A stretch of DNA of 35,639 bases, taken from the IMG/VR virus record IMGVR_UViG_3300042691_013758, positions 1 to 35,639 of that record. One strand, written 5' to 3'. Shown piece by piece: positions 15,022 through 21,289 of the stretch (position 1 is the first letter of the stretch; the number at the start of each line of letters is the position of its first letter). The translations under genes were made by a program, and so were the position numbers. Below the pieces are notes generated by a model. The model searched no databases. It saw nothing but the letters and a program-made list of their open reading frames with translations, and was not told where the DNA came from. This stretch comes from a virus.

Positions 15022-15423
15022 TTATTTTTCGGTTTCTGCCGTCCAGTCGTCACCGTGGTTGGCTAGATGGATCGTCGTCTCTTTTGTGCGGGGGTCGTAC
15101 TCGGCCCGCAACGTCGCTTTGCCGTCTTCGATGACTTGGGAGAAAGGCATACCGGCAGCCTTGAGACAGCTACAAATCTGGTCAAGTGCTTTAAACGTAC
15201 TGCCCATGTAGTCGCCCCAGGCGCACGAGGTTTTAGAGAACGACACTTTAAAGTCGTTACGCGCGAGCGAGTAGGTTATCCGCACCATAGCGCTACGGGA
15301 TAGGAAGTGGACTTCGGGGTTCGTCCGCGTGCCGCCGACAGTAGCGCGCCAGTACATACGTTCGGTGACAGCGTTGAACGATACGGCGAGGTCGTCAGCC
15401 CGCATGAGGGGTGTTTGCGTCAT
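15022..15423 (-). CDS. Hypothetical protein (133 aa)
   Basis: ATG 15423 is preceded by GGAGGAGCTTTAAAGCC, where the motif is the spacer and the upstream gene's stop lies inside it. The sequence has several beta-like segments (RMYWRATVGG, AMVRITYSLARNDFKVSF, TKETTIHLANHG) and a central helix with Cys-x-Cys (DQICSCLKAAG). It is probably a compact alpha/beta protein. No family is recognised. Confidence 0.6.
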   Translation of the reverse strand: MTQTPLMRADDLAVSFNAVTERMYWRATVGGTRTNPEVHFLSRSAMVRITYSLARNDFKVSFSKTSCAWGDYMGSTFKALDQICSCLKAAGMPFSQVIEDGKATLRAEYDPRTKETTIHLANHGDDWTAETEK

Positions 15424-15440
15424 GGCTTTAAAGCTCCTCC
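15421..15440 (-). promoter_or_regulatory. Composite stop / ribosome site / motif junction
   Basis: On the - strand GGAGGAGCTTTAAAGCCATG encodes the last residues Glu-Glu-Leu and the TAA of the upstream gene. The same bases form the Shine-Dalgarno GGAGGAG, and the octamer CTTTAAAG spaces it from the next ATG. All functions are packed into 20 bp. Confidence 0.65.
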
Positions 15441-15679
15441 CACGCCTTAAGCGCGGCTTGTAAGTTCATACCTTTTTCGGCGCAACGCACGCCAAACTCT
15501 ACGGCGCTTCGCATTGCGGTTAAGTACGCCGAACGCGGCATAGTCATAGTATCGCTTGGCGCAGCGTTCGGCGTCCAGTTTTCGCAAAACGGGCGCATGT
15601 CGGGACAGTCCATAGCGTGTTCGCAGTCGCAGCCTGCACCCATGGCGCAGCGACCGTCATTGCGTACGGGTCCGCTCAT
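15428..15679 (-). CDS. Small Cys-rich hypothetical protein (83 aa)
   Basis: Five cysteines and one histidine cluster in the first 32 residues (GRCAMGAGCDCEHAMDCPDM, then C32), suggesting a small metal-binding knuckle; the spacing matches no family I know. The C-terminal half is a plain helical region ending AWEEL. The start overlaps the upstream stop as TAATG, and its own stop lies in a CTTTAAAG octamer that also serves the next gene. Confidence 0.6.
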   Translation of the reverse strand: MSGPVRNDGRCAMGAGCDCEHAMDCPDMRPFCENWTPNAAPSDTMTMPRSAYLTAMRSAVEFGVRCAEKGMNLQAALKAWEEL

Positions 15680-15933
15680 TACGACTTTAAAGCGATTGCG
15701 CGCTTTTCCTCTACCAGAAGAAGCTCTCGCACGATGTCAAGTGTAATTTTCGTCGCCTCTTCGCGCGACGTGTTTGGCTTACGGGCGCGCACCTCCACGC
15801 GGGCAAACGCGATTGCCAGTGCGAGCATGAGGCAATGGGTGTCGTCGTCGGGGCGTAGCTTCTCCGCGAGCGGGGCCGTCCCGACGATTATGGTATTCGC
15901 AAGCGCTTCGGCAGCGCGGCTCATGGTTATCAT
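15679..15933 (-). CDS. Small helical hypothetical protein (84 aa)
   Basis: ATG 15933 lies seven to eight bases after AGGA and is preferred over the Met three codons later. The protein looks all-helical with an acidic centre (KLRPDDDTHCLMLALAIAFA) and a Glu/Arg-rich C-terminus. The stop TAA overlaps the next start (TAATG). An in-frame CTTTAAAG near the 3' end gives Ala-Leu-Lys. No family is recognised. Confidence 0.55.
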   Translation of the reverse strand: MITMSRAAEALANTIIVGTAPLAEKLRPDDDTHCLMLALAIAFARVEVRARKPNTSREEATKITLDIVRELLLVEEKRAIALKS

Positions 15934-15945
15934 ATCGTAGGTCCT

Positions 15946-16179
15946 TTAAAGTATGTTTACGAGGTTGGGTTTCGGGGCCGGGGGCGCGTCGTTTAAAGAT
16001 ACTGTGCTAAGGGCGGTCGGAACCTTAATTCCGAACGCGCCCTCTAGCTTACGGGTCGCGTCCATAAAGAGGCGCACGTTATCTGAGTGCGCCAAGCGCC
16101 CGCCGTCCACGGTCATAACTCGAACCGTGGCGGCGACGTACGCTTGCAACGCAAGCATTTGTGCTGGCGTCACCGCCAT
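15946..16179 (-). CDS. Small helical hypothetical protein (77 aa)
   Basis: The start ATG 16179 follows GGAGCGCTTTAA and overlaps the 3' end of the preceding small gene by 10 bp. The product has two helices (TPAQMLALQAYVAATVRVM and SDNVRLFMDATRKLEGAFG) and a Pro-rich C-terminus ending NLVNIL. The stop is CTT-less but motif-based (ATA CTT TAA A). It resembles its downstream neighbour (15679-15933) in size and helical character; a distant paralogy cannot be judged by eye. Confidence 0.55.
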   Translation of the reverse strand: MAVTPAQMLALQAYVAATVRVMTVDGGRLAHSDNVRLFMDATRKLEGAFGIKVPTALSTVSLNDAPPAPKPNLVNIL

Positions 16180-16307
16180 TTAAAGCGCTCCAAGAGTGAG
16201 CGAGGCTGGGGCGGGACGTATACGGGTCCGCGCGAGGGGCCGCGTAAAGGGAATTGCACGGGGCTGACAGGCCAGGGACGGCCTACGGTGTTGGGGCGAT
16301 CATCCAT
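16170..16307 (-). CDS. Very small Pro-rich hypothetical protein (45 aa)
   Basis: ATG 16307 is preceded by GGGGGAGG at seven bases, a strong ribosome site, and the frame ends at TGA 16170. The product is Pro/Arg-rich (VSPVQFPLRGPSRGPVYVPP) with a basic C-terminus (LLERFKWR). It overlaps the upstream gene by 8 bp and the downstream gene by 10 bp, typical of the compact packing here. Function unknown; the strong Shine-Dalgarno is the main support. Confidence 0.5.
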   Translation of the reverse strand: MDDRPNTVGRPWPVSPVQFPLRGPSRGPVYVPPQPRSLLERFKWR

Positions 16308-16476
16308 CGTGACGCCTCCCCCTCACAGGCCAACGCCCCGTATGCGTCGGCTCGGGCTCTGAGTATTCGCCTTGCTTGCGCCGCTTGGCGGCGTACTTTG
16401 ACAGGGCGGGCGGATGCTCTTTACGCTTCTCCGCGCGTGCGGCGGCGTTGCGTAGGTTTCGCTTTGATTGCTTCAC
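16300..16476 (-). CDS. Small very basic protein with GTG start (58 aa)
   Basis: GTG 16476 follows GGAGGG by about seven bases and lies 2 bp after the previous stop; the frame runs to TGA 16300-16302. The product is rich in Lys and Arg (KQSKRNLRNAAARAEKRKEH, then SKYAAKRRKQG), as expected for a small nucleic-acid-binding or host-takeover protein. No family is recognised. Without this frame there would be a 170-bp gap in an otherwise gap-free operon. Confidence 0.5.
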   Translation of the reverse strand: MKQSKRNLRNAAARAEKRKEHPPALSKYAAKRRKQGEYSEPEPTHTGRWPVRGRRHDG

Positions 16477-16478
16477 GC

Positions 16479-16691
16479 CTAGCCCTCCACCGCTTTAAAG
16501 GTATCCACGATCTTCCGCTGCGTGGTGACTTTTTCTATGTCAAGCGAATACTGAGGGTTCGCGGCGTACTCTTGCGCGGCGGCGATATGGGCCTCCGCTT
16601 CGGACGCGAACGCGGGCAAGCCAATGACCGGGTGCCGCGCCACGTTGCCGCTCCGATGGCGCACAACGCGATATACTGTAACGGTGTCCAT
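16479..16691 (-). CDS. Small hypothetical protein (70 aa)
   Basis: ATG 16691 follows AGGAGGT at an ideal distance, the best Shine-Dalgarno in this block, and a candidate promoter lies at 16722-16750. The product begins MDTVTVYRVVRHRSGNVARH and has an Ala/Glu-rich central helix (FASEAEAHIAAAQEYAAN) followed by a short beta-like end. The overall pattern (strand, helix, strand) suggests a small alpha/beta protein. No family is recognised. Confidence 0.6.
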   Translation of the reverse strand: MDTVTVYRVVRHRSGNVARHPVIGLPAFASEAEAHIAAAQEYAANPQYSLDIEKVTTQRKIVDTFKAVEG

Positions 16692-16706
16692 ACTTTGTAC
16701 CTCCTG

Positions 16707-16937
16707 TTAGGTTGCGGTGCCACCGTAGCACGGCGGGCGGGGTTCGTCAACATCCCAAATGACGCCGCAGCGCGGGCAACGATACTGGTCTTGCGTGTGC
16801 CGCGTACGTCCAGCGTCGCACGTTGACGTTAAAGCGCTTGACGGAGCGGGCGGCTCTAAAGCGTACGGTCCTAGGTCAAGCTGACCCTGTGGGGGCGACG
16901 GGTCGGGATACCGCTTACGTCCTTTAAAGCGCCCCAT
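16707..16937 (-). CDS. Small zinc-ribbon-like protein (76 aa)
   Basis: The start overlaps the upstream stop as TAATG. The N-terminus is basic and Pro-rich (MGRFKGRKRYPDPSPPQG); the C-terminal half has CPRCGVIWDVDEPRPPC, a CxxC followed by a third Cys 13 residues later, plus an earlier Cys, compatible with a small zinc ribbon. Such phage proteins often bind DNA or the host RNA polymerase, but nothing here proves that. The TTTAAA motif in frame gives Phe-Lys at residues 4-5. Confidence 0.6.
   Translation of the reverse strand: MGRFKGRKRYPDPSPPQGQLDLGPYALEPPAPSSALTSTCDAGRTRHTQDQYRCPRCGVIWDVDEPRPPCYGGTAT
16722..16750 (-). promoter_or_regulatory. Candidate promoter inside the zinc-ribbon gene
   Basis: TTGACG (16750-16745), a 17-bp spacer and TACGGT (16727-16722) on the - strand, about 31 bp upstream of the strong AGGAGGT-led start at 16691. 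Spacing is ideal; the -10 has only the conserved first two and last bases. Confidence 0.35.
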
Positions 16938-17410
16938 TAGTCGCCCCCTAACGCGCGCATGAGCGCCATAAACTCGGGCGTGCGCCAGTCCACCTTATTA
17001 ATCTCGCGCCAGTCGTCAGCGTCCCCAGGGAAACCCACGATGGTAAAGCGCCGCCATAGCTTCTCAGGGACTACATACGCAGGAAATGACGCGTCGCCGC
17101 GTTGCCAACGTCGCCAGAGCCTATGCGCGCCGTCGATGCTTATATGGTGTTCGCCCCAGGTTCCGATGATACCGGGGATGTTTAAAGCGCCGTCGGGTAG
17201 GCGTCGGGCGTGCGCCTCTTCGACACCCAACAAGCCGCGTTTGAGCGCGTCCACTAGGGAGGGCGCAATATGGCAATCCGTGACGGGCCAGTTAGCGGAT
17301 TTGAGCGCGCGGCCTAGGACGCTTGCGGCTATGTGGACGGGCGGCGCGTCATCCGGCGTAAACGTGTAGACGCTCTCGGTTAGGTCCAGATCGGATACGT
17401 GTATAGGCAT
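16937..17410 (-). CDS. ParB/sulfiredoxin-fold-like small protein (157 aa)
   Basis: ATG 17410 is chosen for the upstream GGAGCTTTAAAGCT; a longer open frame to 17632 overlaps the previous gene and lacks support. Residues 89-118 (HISIDGAHRLWRRWQRGD, then a YVV strand) carry the D-G-x-H-R motif and following helix typical of the ParB/Srx fold, which in phages includes small nucleases and nucleotide-binding proteins. The canonical domain is otherwise hard to align by eye. The stop overlaps the next start (TAATG). Confidence 0.5.
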   Translation of the reverse strand: MPIHVSDLDLTESVYTFTPDDAPPVHIAASVLGRALKSANWPVTDCHIAPSLVDALKRGLLGVEEAHARRLPDGALNIPGIIGTWGEHHISIDGAHRLWRRWQRGDASFPAYVVPEKLWRRFTIVGFPGDADDWREINKVDWRTPEFMALMRALGGD

Positions 17411-17427
17411 AGCTTTAAAGCTCCTGC
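17408..17427 (-). promoter_or_regulatory. Composite stop / ribosome site / motif junction
   Basis: GCAGGAGCTTTAAAGCTATG on the - strand encodes Gln-Glu-Leu-stop of the upstream gene, contains AGGAG as the ribosome site, and has CTTTAAAG as the spacer to ATG 17410. It is almost identical to 15421-15440. Confidence 0.65.
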
Positions 17428-17666
17428 GAACGTGCGGACACGTATTGGCTCTCGCGATACGCGGTTGCGGTGATATTTTCAATTGCGGACATAATCGCGT
17501 TATGTGGCGCGTTATGCCGCGCTGCGAAGCCCTCGCGCCACCGCTCAAACGCGTTATGGGCCTTTGCGCTTGGCGCGTCGCCTCGCGCGTCCAGAAACGC
17601 GCGCCATAGCGCCGCCCCCTTAAGTAGTTCAAGCGCGCGCTTGCCGGTCCAATTCGTATGTGCCAT
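17415..17666 (-). CDS. Small hypothetical protein (83 aa)
   Basis: Start ATG 17666 follows AAGGACCTTTAAAG. The product is helical and rich in Ala, Arg and Trp (NWTGKRALELLKGAALWRAF; FERWREGFAARHNAPHNAIM), with a C-terminus ending RSQEL. No family is recognised. Its stop lies in the junction cassette shared with the next gene. Confidence 0.55.
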   Translation of the reverse strand: MAHTNWTGKRALELLKGAALWRAFLDARGDAPSAKAHNAFERWREGFAARHNAPHNAIMSAIENITATAYRESQYVSARSQEL

Positions 17667-17680
17667 CTTTAAAGGTCCTT
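17664..17680 (-). promoter_or_regulatory. Composite stop / ribosome site / motif junction
   Basis: AAGGACCTTTAAAGATG on the - strand: Lys-Asp-Leu-stop of the upstream gene, AAGGA as the ribosome site, CTTTAAAG, then ATG 17666. Only two bases separate stop and start. Confidence 0.65.
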
Positions 17681-17938
17681 CGGTTCGACGCGAAAAATGT
17701 TGTCATCCGCCAAGGCTTCTGCCGTCGCCTCGCCATAGCTACGCAACCCCGCCTTTAGGGGAATGCGGAAACGCTCAGGGTCGCGTTTCCAAGTTTGCGT
17801 TTTGCCGTTGCGGCGCACGCGCCACCATACGCCACGCCCCATGTGCGCCCAAAGTCGCCCCTCGTCTAGGGCGGTCTCTAGCGCTTCGCGGGAGCGGGGA
17901 GCGTTAAAGCTACTCGTATCTGTTTGCTGGTATGTCAT
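17669..17938 (-). CDS. Small basic hypothetical protein (89 aa)
   Basis: Start ATG 17938 follows AAGGACTTTAAAG. Central residues are basic and aromatic (RLWAHMGRGVWWRVRRNGKTQTWKRD), suggesting a small beta-barrel or nucleic-acid-binding fold, with an acidic C-terminal region ending RVEPKDL. No family is recognised. Its stop codon is part of the next junction cassette. Confidence 0.55.
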   Translation of the reverse strand: MTYQQTDTSSFNAPRSREALETALDEGRLWAHMGRGVWWRVRRNGKTQTWKRDPERFRIPLKAGLRSYGEATAEALADDNIFRVEPKDL

Positions 17939-17951
17939 CTTTAAAGTCCTT
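17936..17951 (-). promoter_or_regulatory. Composite stop / ribosome site / motif junction
   Basis: AAGGACTTTAAAGATG on the - strand: the upstream gene ends Gly-Leu-stop within it, AAGGA is the ribosome site, and the TTTAAA core spaces it from ATG 17938. Confidence 0.65.
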
Positions 17952-18123
17952 CTGTATGGGGACGCGCGTTGCGTCCTTGCTGGTACCCTCTCGCGTATTC
18001 ATCCGGCCACGCGTGCGCCGTTGGACGGTAGGGGGCGAGCCTTAACCCATCGTAAATGCCCGCCAGGAAAGCCCTACGCGCCCGTTTGACGTAGGCGGCT
18101 ACCAGAGTAGCGGGGGAGGTCAT
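17941..18123 (-). CDS. Small hypothetical protein (60 aa)
   Basis: The start overlaps the upstream stop as ATGA (18120-18123), supporting translation. An N-terminal helix (TLVAAYVKRARRAFLAGIYD) is followed by PYRPTAHAWPDEYARGYQQGR. The G-x-x-x-G plus P-Y and W-x-x-x-x-x-G-Y-x-x-G pattern is weakly reminiscent of ribosome-modulation-factor-like small proteins, but this is a loose resemblance only. Confidence 0.5.
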   Translation of the reverse strand: MTSPATLVAAYVKRARRAFLAGIYDGLRLAPYRPTAHAWPDEYARGYQQGRNARPHTEGL

Positions 18124-18968
18124 GCCGCCCCCTGTGGCGCGGCTAGCGCCGCGTCAATCGCCTTGGAAATATAGGCCAGCGCGTCTTCTGGCGTCTTCGC
18201 CACGGTGGACGCTTGGGCCATGCCGTTTAGGACTACCACGCCAGCGGGGGCGTTGATGAGGTCCCCGGCGGTTGCGGGTACGGTGGACCCATAACCCGGG
18301 TCGCAGGGGGCGTGCGAGCGTTCACGCAGCGCGAAGCCTAGACGCCGGAACATGGCGGGGTGTCCGATTGAGAAGGACAAAACCGCCAAGTCCAACGGTT
18401 GCGACGCGCGCTTTAAAGTCCACGAATGCGCGACGCGTTGCCCGCGTACGTTACTGACGATCATTCCAATAACTTCTACGCGTACGTTTTCCGCCTCCAA
18501 TTGATTAATGTAACGCGCAACCGCAGTCCCGAAGTTAGCCATATGGACCGCAGAGACCGACGCCAGAGCGTTAACAGGGATTGCGAGGGTAAGAGCGCGC
18601 CCGCTCCCCTCACGCCCGTTGGGGGCGTTCCGAACCATACAATCGGGCGCGCCCGCGCAATACCGGGGGACGTTCGGGCGGAACCCGTACACGTCATTCC
18701 TAAGGCGCGGCTTGGGGGTGTACGGGCGGAGGCGCTTTAGAGCGGCTTGCGTCTTTTGCGCGCCCTCAATCCAACCAAACCGCGCCATGTCAACCGCGCC
18801 CGCGTAACCCGCTTTCAAATCCCAAGCGGTTTCGGGCGTGGCGGTTTCACTGTCGCGGCAATCCCACGTACGCGGCATGGCGTTGATATACTCGCCTAGC
18901 GCGTGAAGGCTTTCGAACGCGTAACGGTGATGGACCGTCCCGCCCGTTTTTGTTTCCCGATGTTGCAC
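18120..18968 (-). CDS. VWA-like (DUF7192-type) partner of the AAA ATPase (282 aa)
   Basis: It starts with GTG 18968, one base after the ATPase stop (GCG CTT TAA C GTG). The middle region (RYCAGAPDCMVRNAPNG, then ALTLAIPVNALASVSAVHMA, a helix, and ENVRVEVIGMIVSN) resembles phage DUF7192 proteins, which look like a degenerate von Willebrand A domain: strand, helix, strand order without a clear MIDAS D-x-S-x-S. MoxR-type AAA ATPases commonly pair with VWA proteins, and the gene order here supports that. Function inferred: substrate adaptor of the ATPase. Confidence 0.5.
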   Translation of the reverse strand: MQHRETKTGGTVHHRYAFESLHALGEYINAMPRTWDCRDSETATPETAWDLKAGYAGAVDMARFGWIEGAQKTQAALKRLRPYTPKPRLRNDVYGFRPNVPRYCAGAPDCMVRNAPNGREGSGRALTLAIPVNALASVSAVHMANFGTAVARYINQLEAENVRVEVIGMIVSNVRGQRVAHSWTLKRASQPLDLAVLSFSIGHPAMFRRLGFALRERSHAPCDPGYGSTVPATAGDLINAPAGVVVLNGMAQASTVAKTPEDALAYISKAIDAALAAPQGAA

Positions 18969-18969
18969 G

Positions 18970-20175
18970 TTAAAGCGCCTTTTCGATTTGCTTCACGGTG
19001 TCGGCGTCCAAGCCTTTCCAGATCGCCATTTGCGCCGCTTCTTCCCACGTAAACCCGTCTTCGAGCAACGCGCAACCCTCATACGTCGCGCGGGGCGTGA
19101 CAAGGTGGGGCAATTCGCGTTGGGCGATCACGCGGCGGATACGTTGCACGTAGTCACACCATTCGGCGTTGGACGCCAACGCGCGCTCTAAAGCGTCATC
19201 ATAGCCGAATTCTAGGAACGTGAAGCGGTCAATTGATGCGGCGTCCAATTGCTCACGCCCGACATACTGGCGCGACGAACCCGTCAAGGTAGTGTTACCC
19301 GCCGCAATGCATTTGAAGTCGGGATGGCGCTTCACCACGCCGTCAGGGAAGGCGCACACGCCGTTAGCAAGCGCCATATTCAGCGCGACAATCGCGCCCG
19401 CGCCCGACCCGTCCAATTCGTCAAATAGGAACACCCCGCCATGTTCATACGCTTCGCGGAATGGCGTACGCACAACGCTTCCGGTGGCGTCGCGGAACCC
19501 AAGAAGTAGATATTCGCTCTCAACCTTGGCGACGTAGTAGACGGGAAGATTGAACGCTTGGCCCGCTTGTGCGGCCACTGTCGTTTTACCCGACCCGGCC
19601 GGACCATGGAGGTAGACGTTACGCCCGGGTCGCGCCAGGAGGCGAATAACCTTGGGCGTGAGGCGATGCGTAAGACCCAGCGGGACGGCGGGCGCGTTGG
19701 CGACGCTCACGACAAGCGAGACCGGCGCTAGGTCGCGAATAGCCTTCGCGACGTTGGACCGGATATCCGACCCGATTGCGTCCATGCGCGCGTTAAAGGA
19801 CCGCTCCTGATCTTCAACCGCGCGCTGTAGGGGTTCGATTGCCCCGCTTTGTACCTCGTCGCGAATGATGCGCCGAACCTCGTCTATGGACGGGCCAGAA
19901 GCCCCCATAGGCGGGCGGGCGGGGGAATGTGCCGAACCAACGCGGAGGCGGATACGGTCGGCAATGCGTTGCGCCGCTACGCCGTCCTTTTGAGCGACGT
20001 TAAAGAGACCGCGCAAATCGGCGTCCGTCATGGCGCGAACGTCCGTTTCGGAAATTCCGGTAGCTTGTGCGAGACGCTCTAAAGCGTAGGCGGGGGGCGA
20101 GCGTCCATAATCGCGCGATATCTCGCGCGCTAGGTCCGTAATCGCATGGGGGCTGGTAAGCGTTTGGTAGGCCAC
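18970..20175 (-). CDS. MoxR/CobS-type AAA+ ATPase (401 aa)
   Basis: It begins with GTG 20175 after AGGAGACCTACC. Walker A GPAGSGKT (191-198), Walker B FLFDEL (D252, E253), sensor 1 AAGNT (N294) and DAASIDRF with the predicted arginine finger R317 are all present. The first 160 residues are helical with a coiled-coil-like stretch (about 100-150) and may be an oligomerisation or partner domain. MoxR/CobS-like ATPases remodel or activate protein complexes together with VWA partners. It forms a three-gene module with 18120-18968 and 20265-20894. The ATPase assignment is firm; the target is unknown. Confidence 0.88.
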   Translation of the reverse strand: MAYQTLTSPHAITDLAREISRDYGRSPPAYALERLAQATGISETDVRAMTDADLRGLFNVAQKDGVAAQRIADRIRLRVGSAHSPARPPMGASGPSIDEVRRIIRDEVQSGAIEPLQRAVEDQERSFNARMDAIGSDIRSNVAKAIRDLAPVSLVVSVANAPAVPLGLTHRLTPKVIRLLARPGRNVYLHGPAGSGKTTVAAQAGQAFNLPVYYVAKVESEYLLLGFRDATGSVVRTPFREAYEHGGVFLFDELDGSGAGAIVALNMALANGVCAFPDGVVKRHPDFKCIAAGNTTLTGSSRQYVGREQLDAASIDRFTFLEFGYDDALERALASNAEWCDYVQRIRRVIAQRELPHLVTPRATYEGCALLEDGFTWEEAAQMAIWKGLDADTVKQIEKAL

Positions 20176-20197
20176 GGTAGGTCTCCTGTAGGTTACA

Positions 20198-20209
20198 CGC
20201 CCTAGGGCG
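20198..20209. promoter_or_regulatory. 12-bp palindrome CGCCCTAGGGCG between trio genes
   Basis: A perfect palindrome in the 89-bp gap between the SprT-like gene and the ATPase start, 22 bp upstream of the GTG. It could be an operator or a small hairpin in the transcript; there is no T-run on the - strand. Confidence 0.3.
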
Positions 20210-20264
20210 GGCCAGGGTTTCCCCCTCCCGCCACGGGCGCATTAAAGCGCGTCTAGGGCGTCGG

Positions 20265-20894
20265 TTATTCGTCGTCAGGCTCCCCCGCTGTACTGAGGTC
20301 TTCGCAAATCAATTCCCCCGGGCAATCGGGGACCGGGCACGCCAGGAAGGGATGCGGCTTGATATGCTTAAGCGTCACGCGCGCCAGCCATCCGCAGGAG
20401 GGGCATTCAACCTTACGCAACGCTGCGGCTTGCTTCTTCCGGGCGTTAGACGCCCCGCCCGTCAACGCCGCGTACGGCATCGCCCCGAGACTGTCGATTA
20501 GGGGCAACGCCCACGCGTACCAGTCCTGCCCGGGCGCGTAGTCGTTACGCCCCTGCCCGCCCTCTAGGCCAAGCGACGCCGCGACGCGGCGGTAATGCGA
20601 CCCGCGACGCGACCCAAGGCCCGTTGCGGCATAGATCAATTGCTGCGTTAGCACGTCGCAGATACGCGCAACGTCCGTCATGGTCGGGCGTATGAAAATT
20701 TCAAAATGTCCGTCATCCGACGCTGTATCCGCCCAAATCTCCCCGGCGCGCGTGCCTTTCGTACCGTTCGAACCAAACCCGACGCTAACGCGTACGTTCG
20801 GGGGGAGCGGGGCGTTAGCGGCCTCAAAATGGACCCGCGCGCCTTCAATGAAAGCGTTAAGCCACTCTTCGCGGGTTTCGTAAGCGTTCGTCAT
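20265..20894 (-). CDS. SprT-like protein with degenerate active site and zinc ribbon (209 aa)
   Basis: ATG 20894 follows AGGAGA at a good distance. The layout matches phage SprT-like metallopeptidases: a strand segment (GEIWADTASDDGHFEIFIRP), the helix that normally bears HExxH, a G-x-G-S-H region with the third His (H100), and a C-terminal zinc ribbon (C164/C167 ... C186/C191). At the catalytic helix, however, the sequence is VLTQQLIYAATG, so HExxH is replaced by QQLIY (84-88), removing two zinc ligands and the catalytic Glu. It is probably an inactive scaffold or DNA-binding pseudo-protease. It is next to a MoxR-type ATPase. Confidence 0.65.
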   Translation of the reverse strand: MTNAYETREEWLNAFIEGARVHFEAANAPLPPNVRVSVGFGSNGTKGTRAGEIWADTASDDGHFEIFIRPTMTDVARICDVLTQQLIYAATGLGSRRGSHYRRVAASLGLEGGQGRNDYAPGQDWYAWALPLIDSLGAMPYAALTGGASNARKKQAAALRKVECPSCGWLARVTLKHIKPHPFLACPVPDCPGELICEDLSTAGEPDDE

Positions 20895-21289
20895 GGTCTC
20901 GTCTCCTGTATGTCGGGCGCGTTCCGCCCCGCGCCGAAGCGCCATCCCTACTTAAAGCGTCTCTCGCACAACGCAACCCCTGCGGCGTCTTTTTTCAAAG
21001 AAAAAGGAAGCGGGCGCGCGTGAATATCTTTTTCGCCTATGTCAACCCCCTGTCCGTCGATTACGTCGCTAGTGTGGCTTTTCGGTATACGCCTAGAACG
21101 CCCTCAGAAGCCTCAGGACGGGCGTTAGCGGGTTCGGTCACTCTCCTATGGAAAAAGCGCCAGAGGGGCATAGGCGGCGTTTTTACGTTTTGTTCTCGTA
21201 TTGCATACAAATAAAATACAACCCCAAGGCGCGTCGGGTATTGTTTACCGTTTGTTCCACGTCGCGTTAAAGCGTCGCTCCCCGCCCGA
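20895..21289. other. 395-bp gap: AT-tracts, no supported gene
   Basis: Neither strand has a convincing gene. + strand frames here lack ribosome sites and oppose the operon; on the - strand only frames below 40 codons occur. Visible elements are an AT-rich hairpin-like CTTTTT...AAAAAG at about 20988-21006, an AT-rich patch (TATTTTATTTGTATGC on the - strand) at about 21200, TTTGTTCC at 21251-21258 that recurs in the divergent control region, and two relaxed TTAAAGCG motifs. A promoter for the ATPase trio is plausible. Confidence 0.4.

Noticed and set aside
20706-21214. Two + strand open frames in the gap after the SprT-like gene
   Set aside because: They oppose the operon, have no Shine-Dalgarno, partly overlap the SprT-like gene and show no globular pattern.
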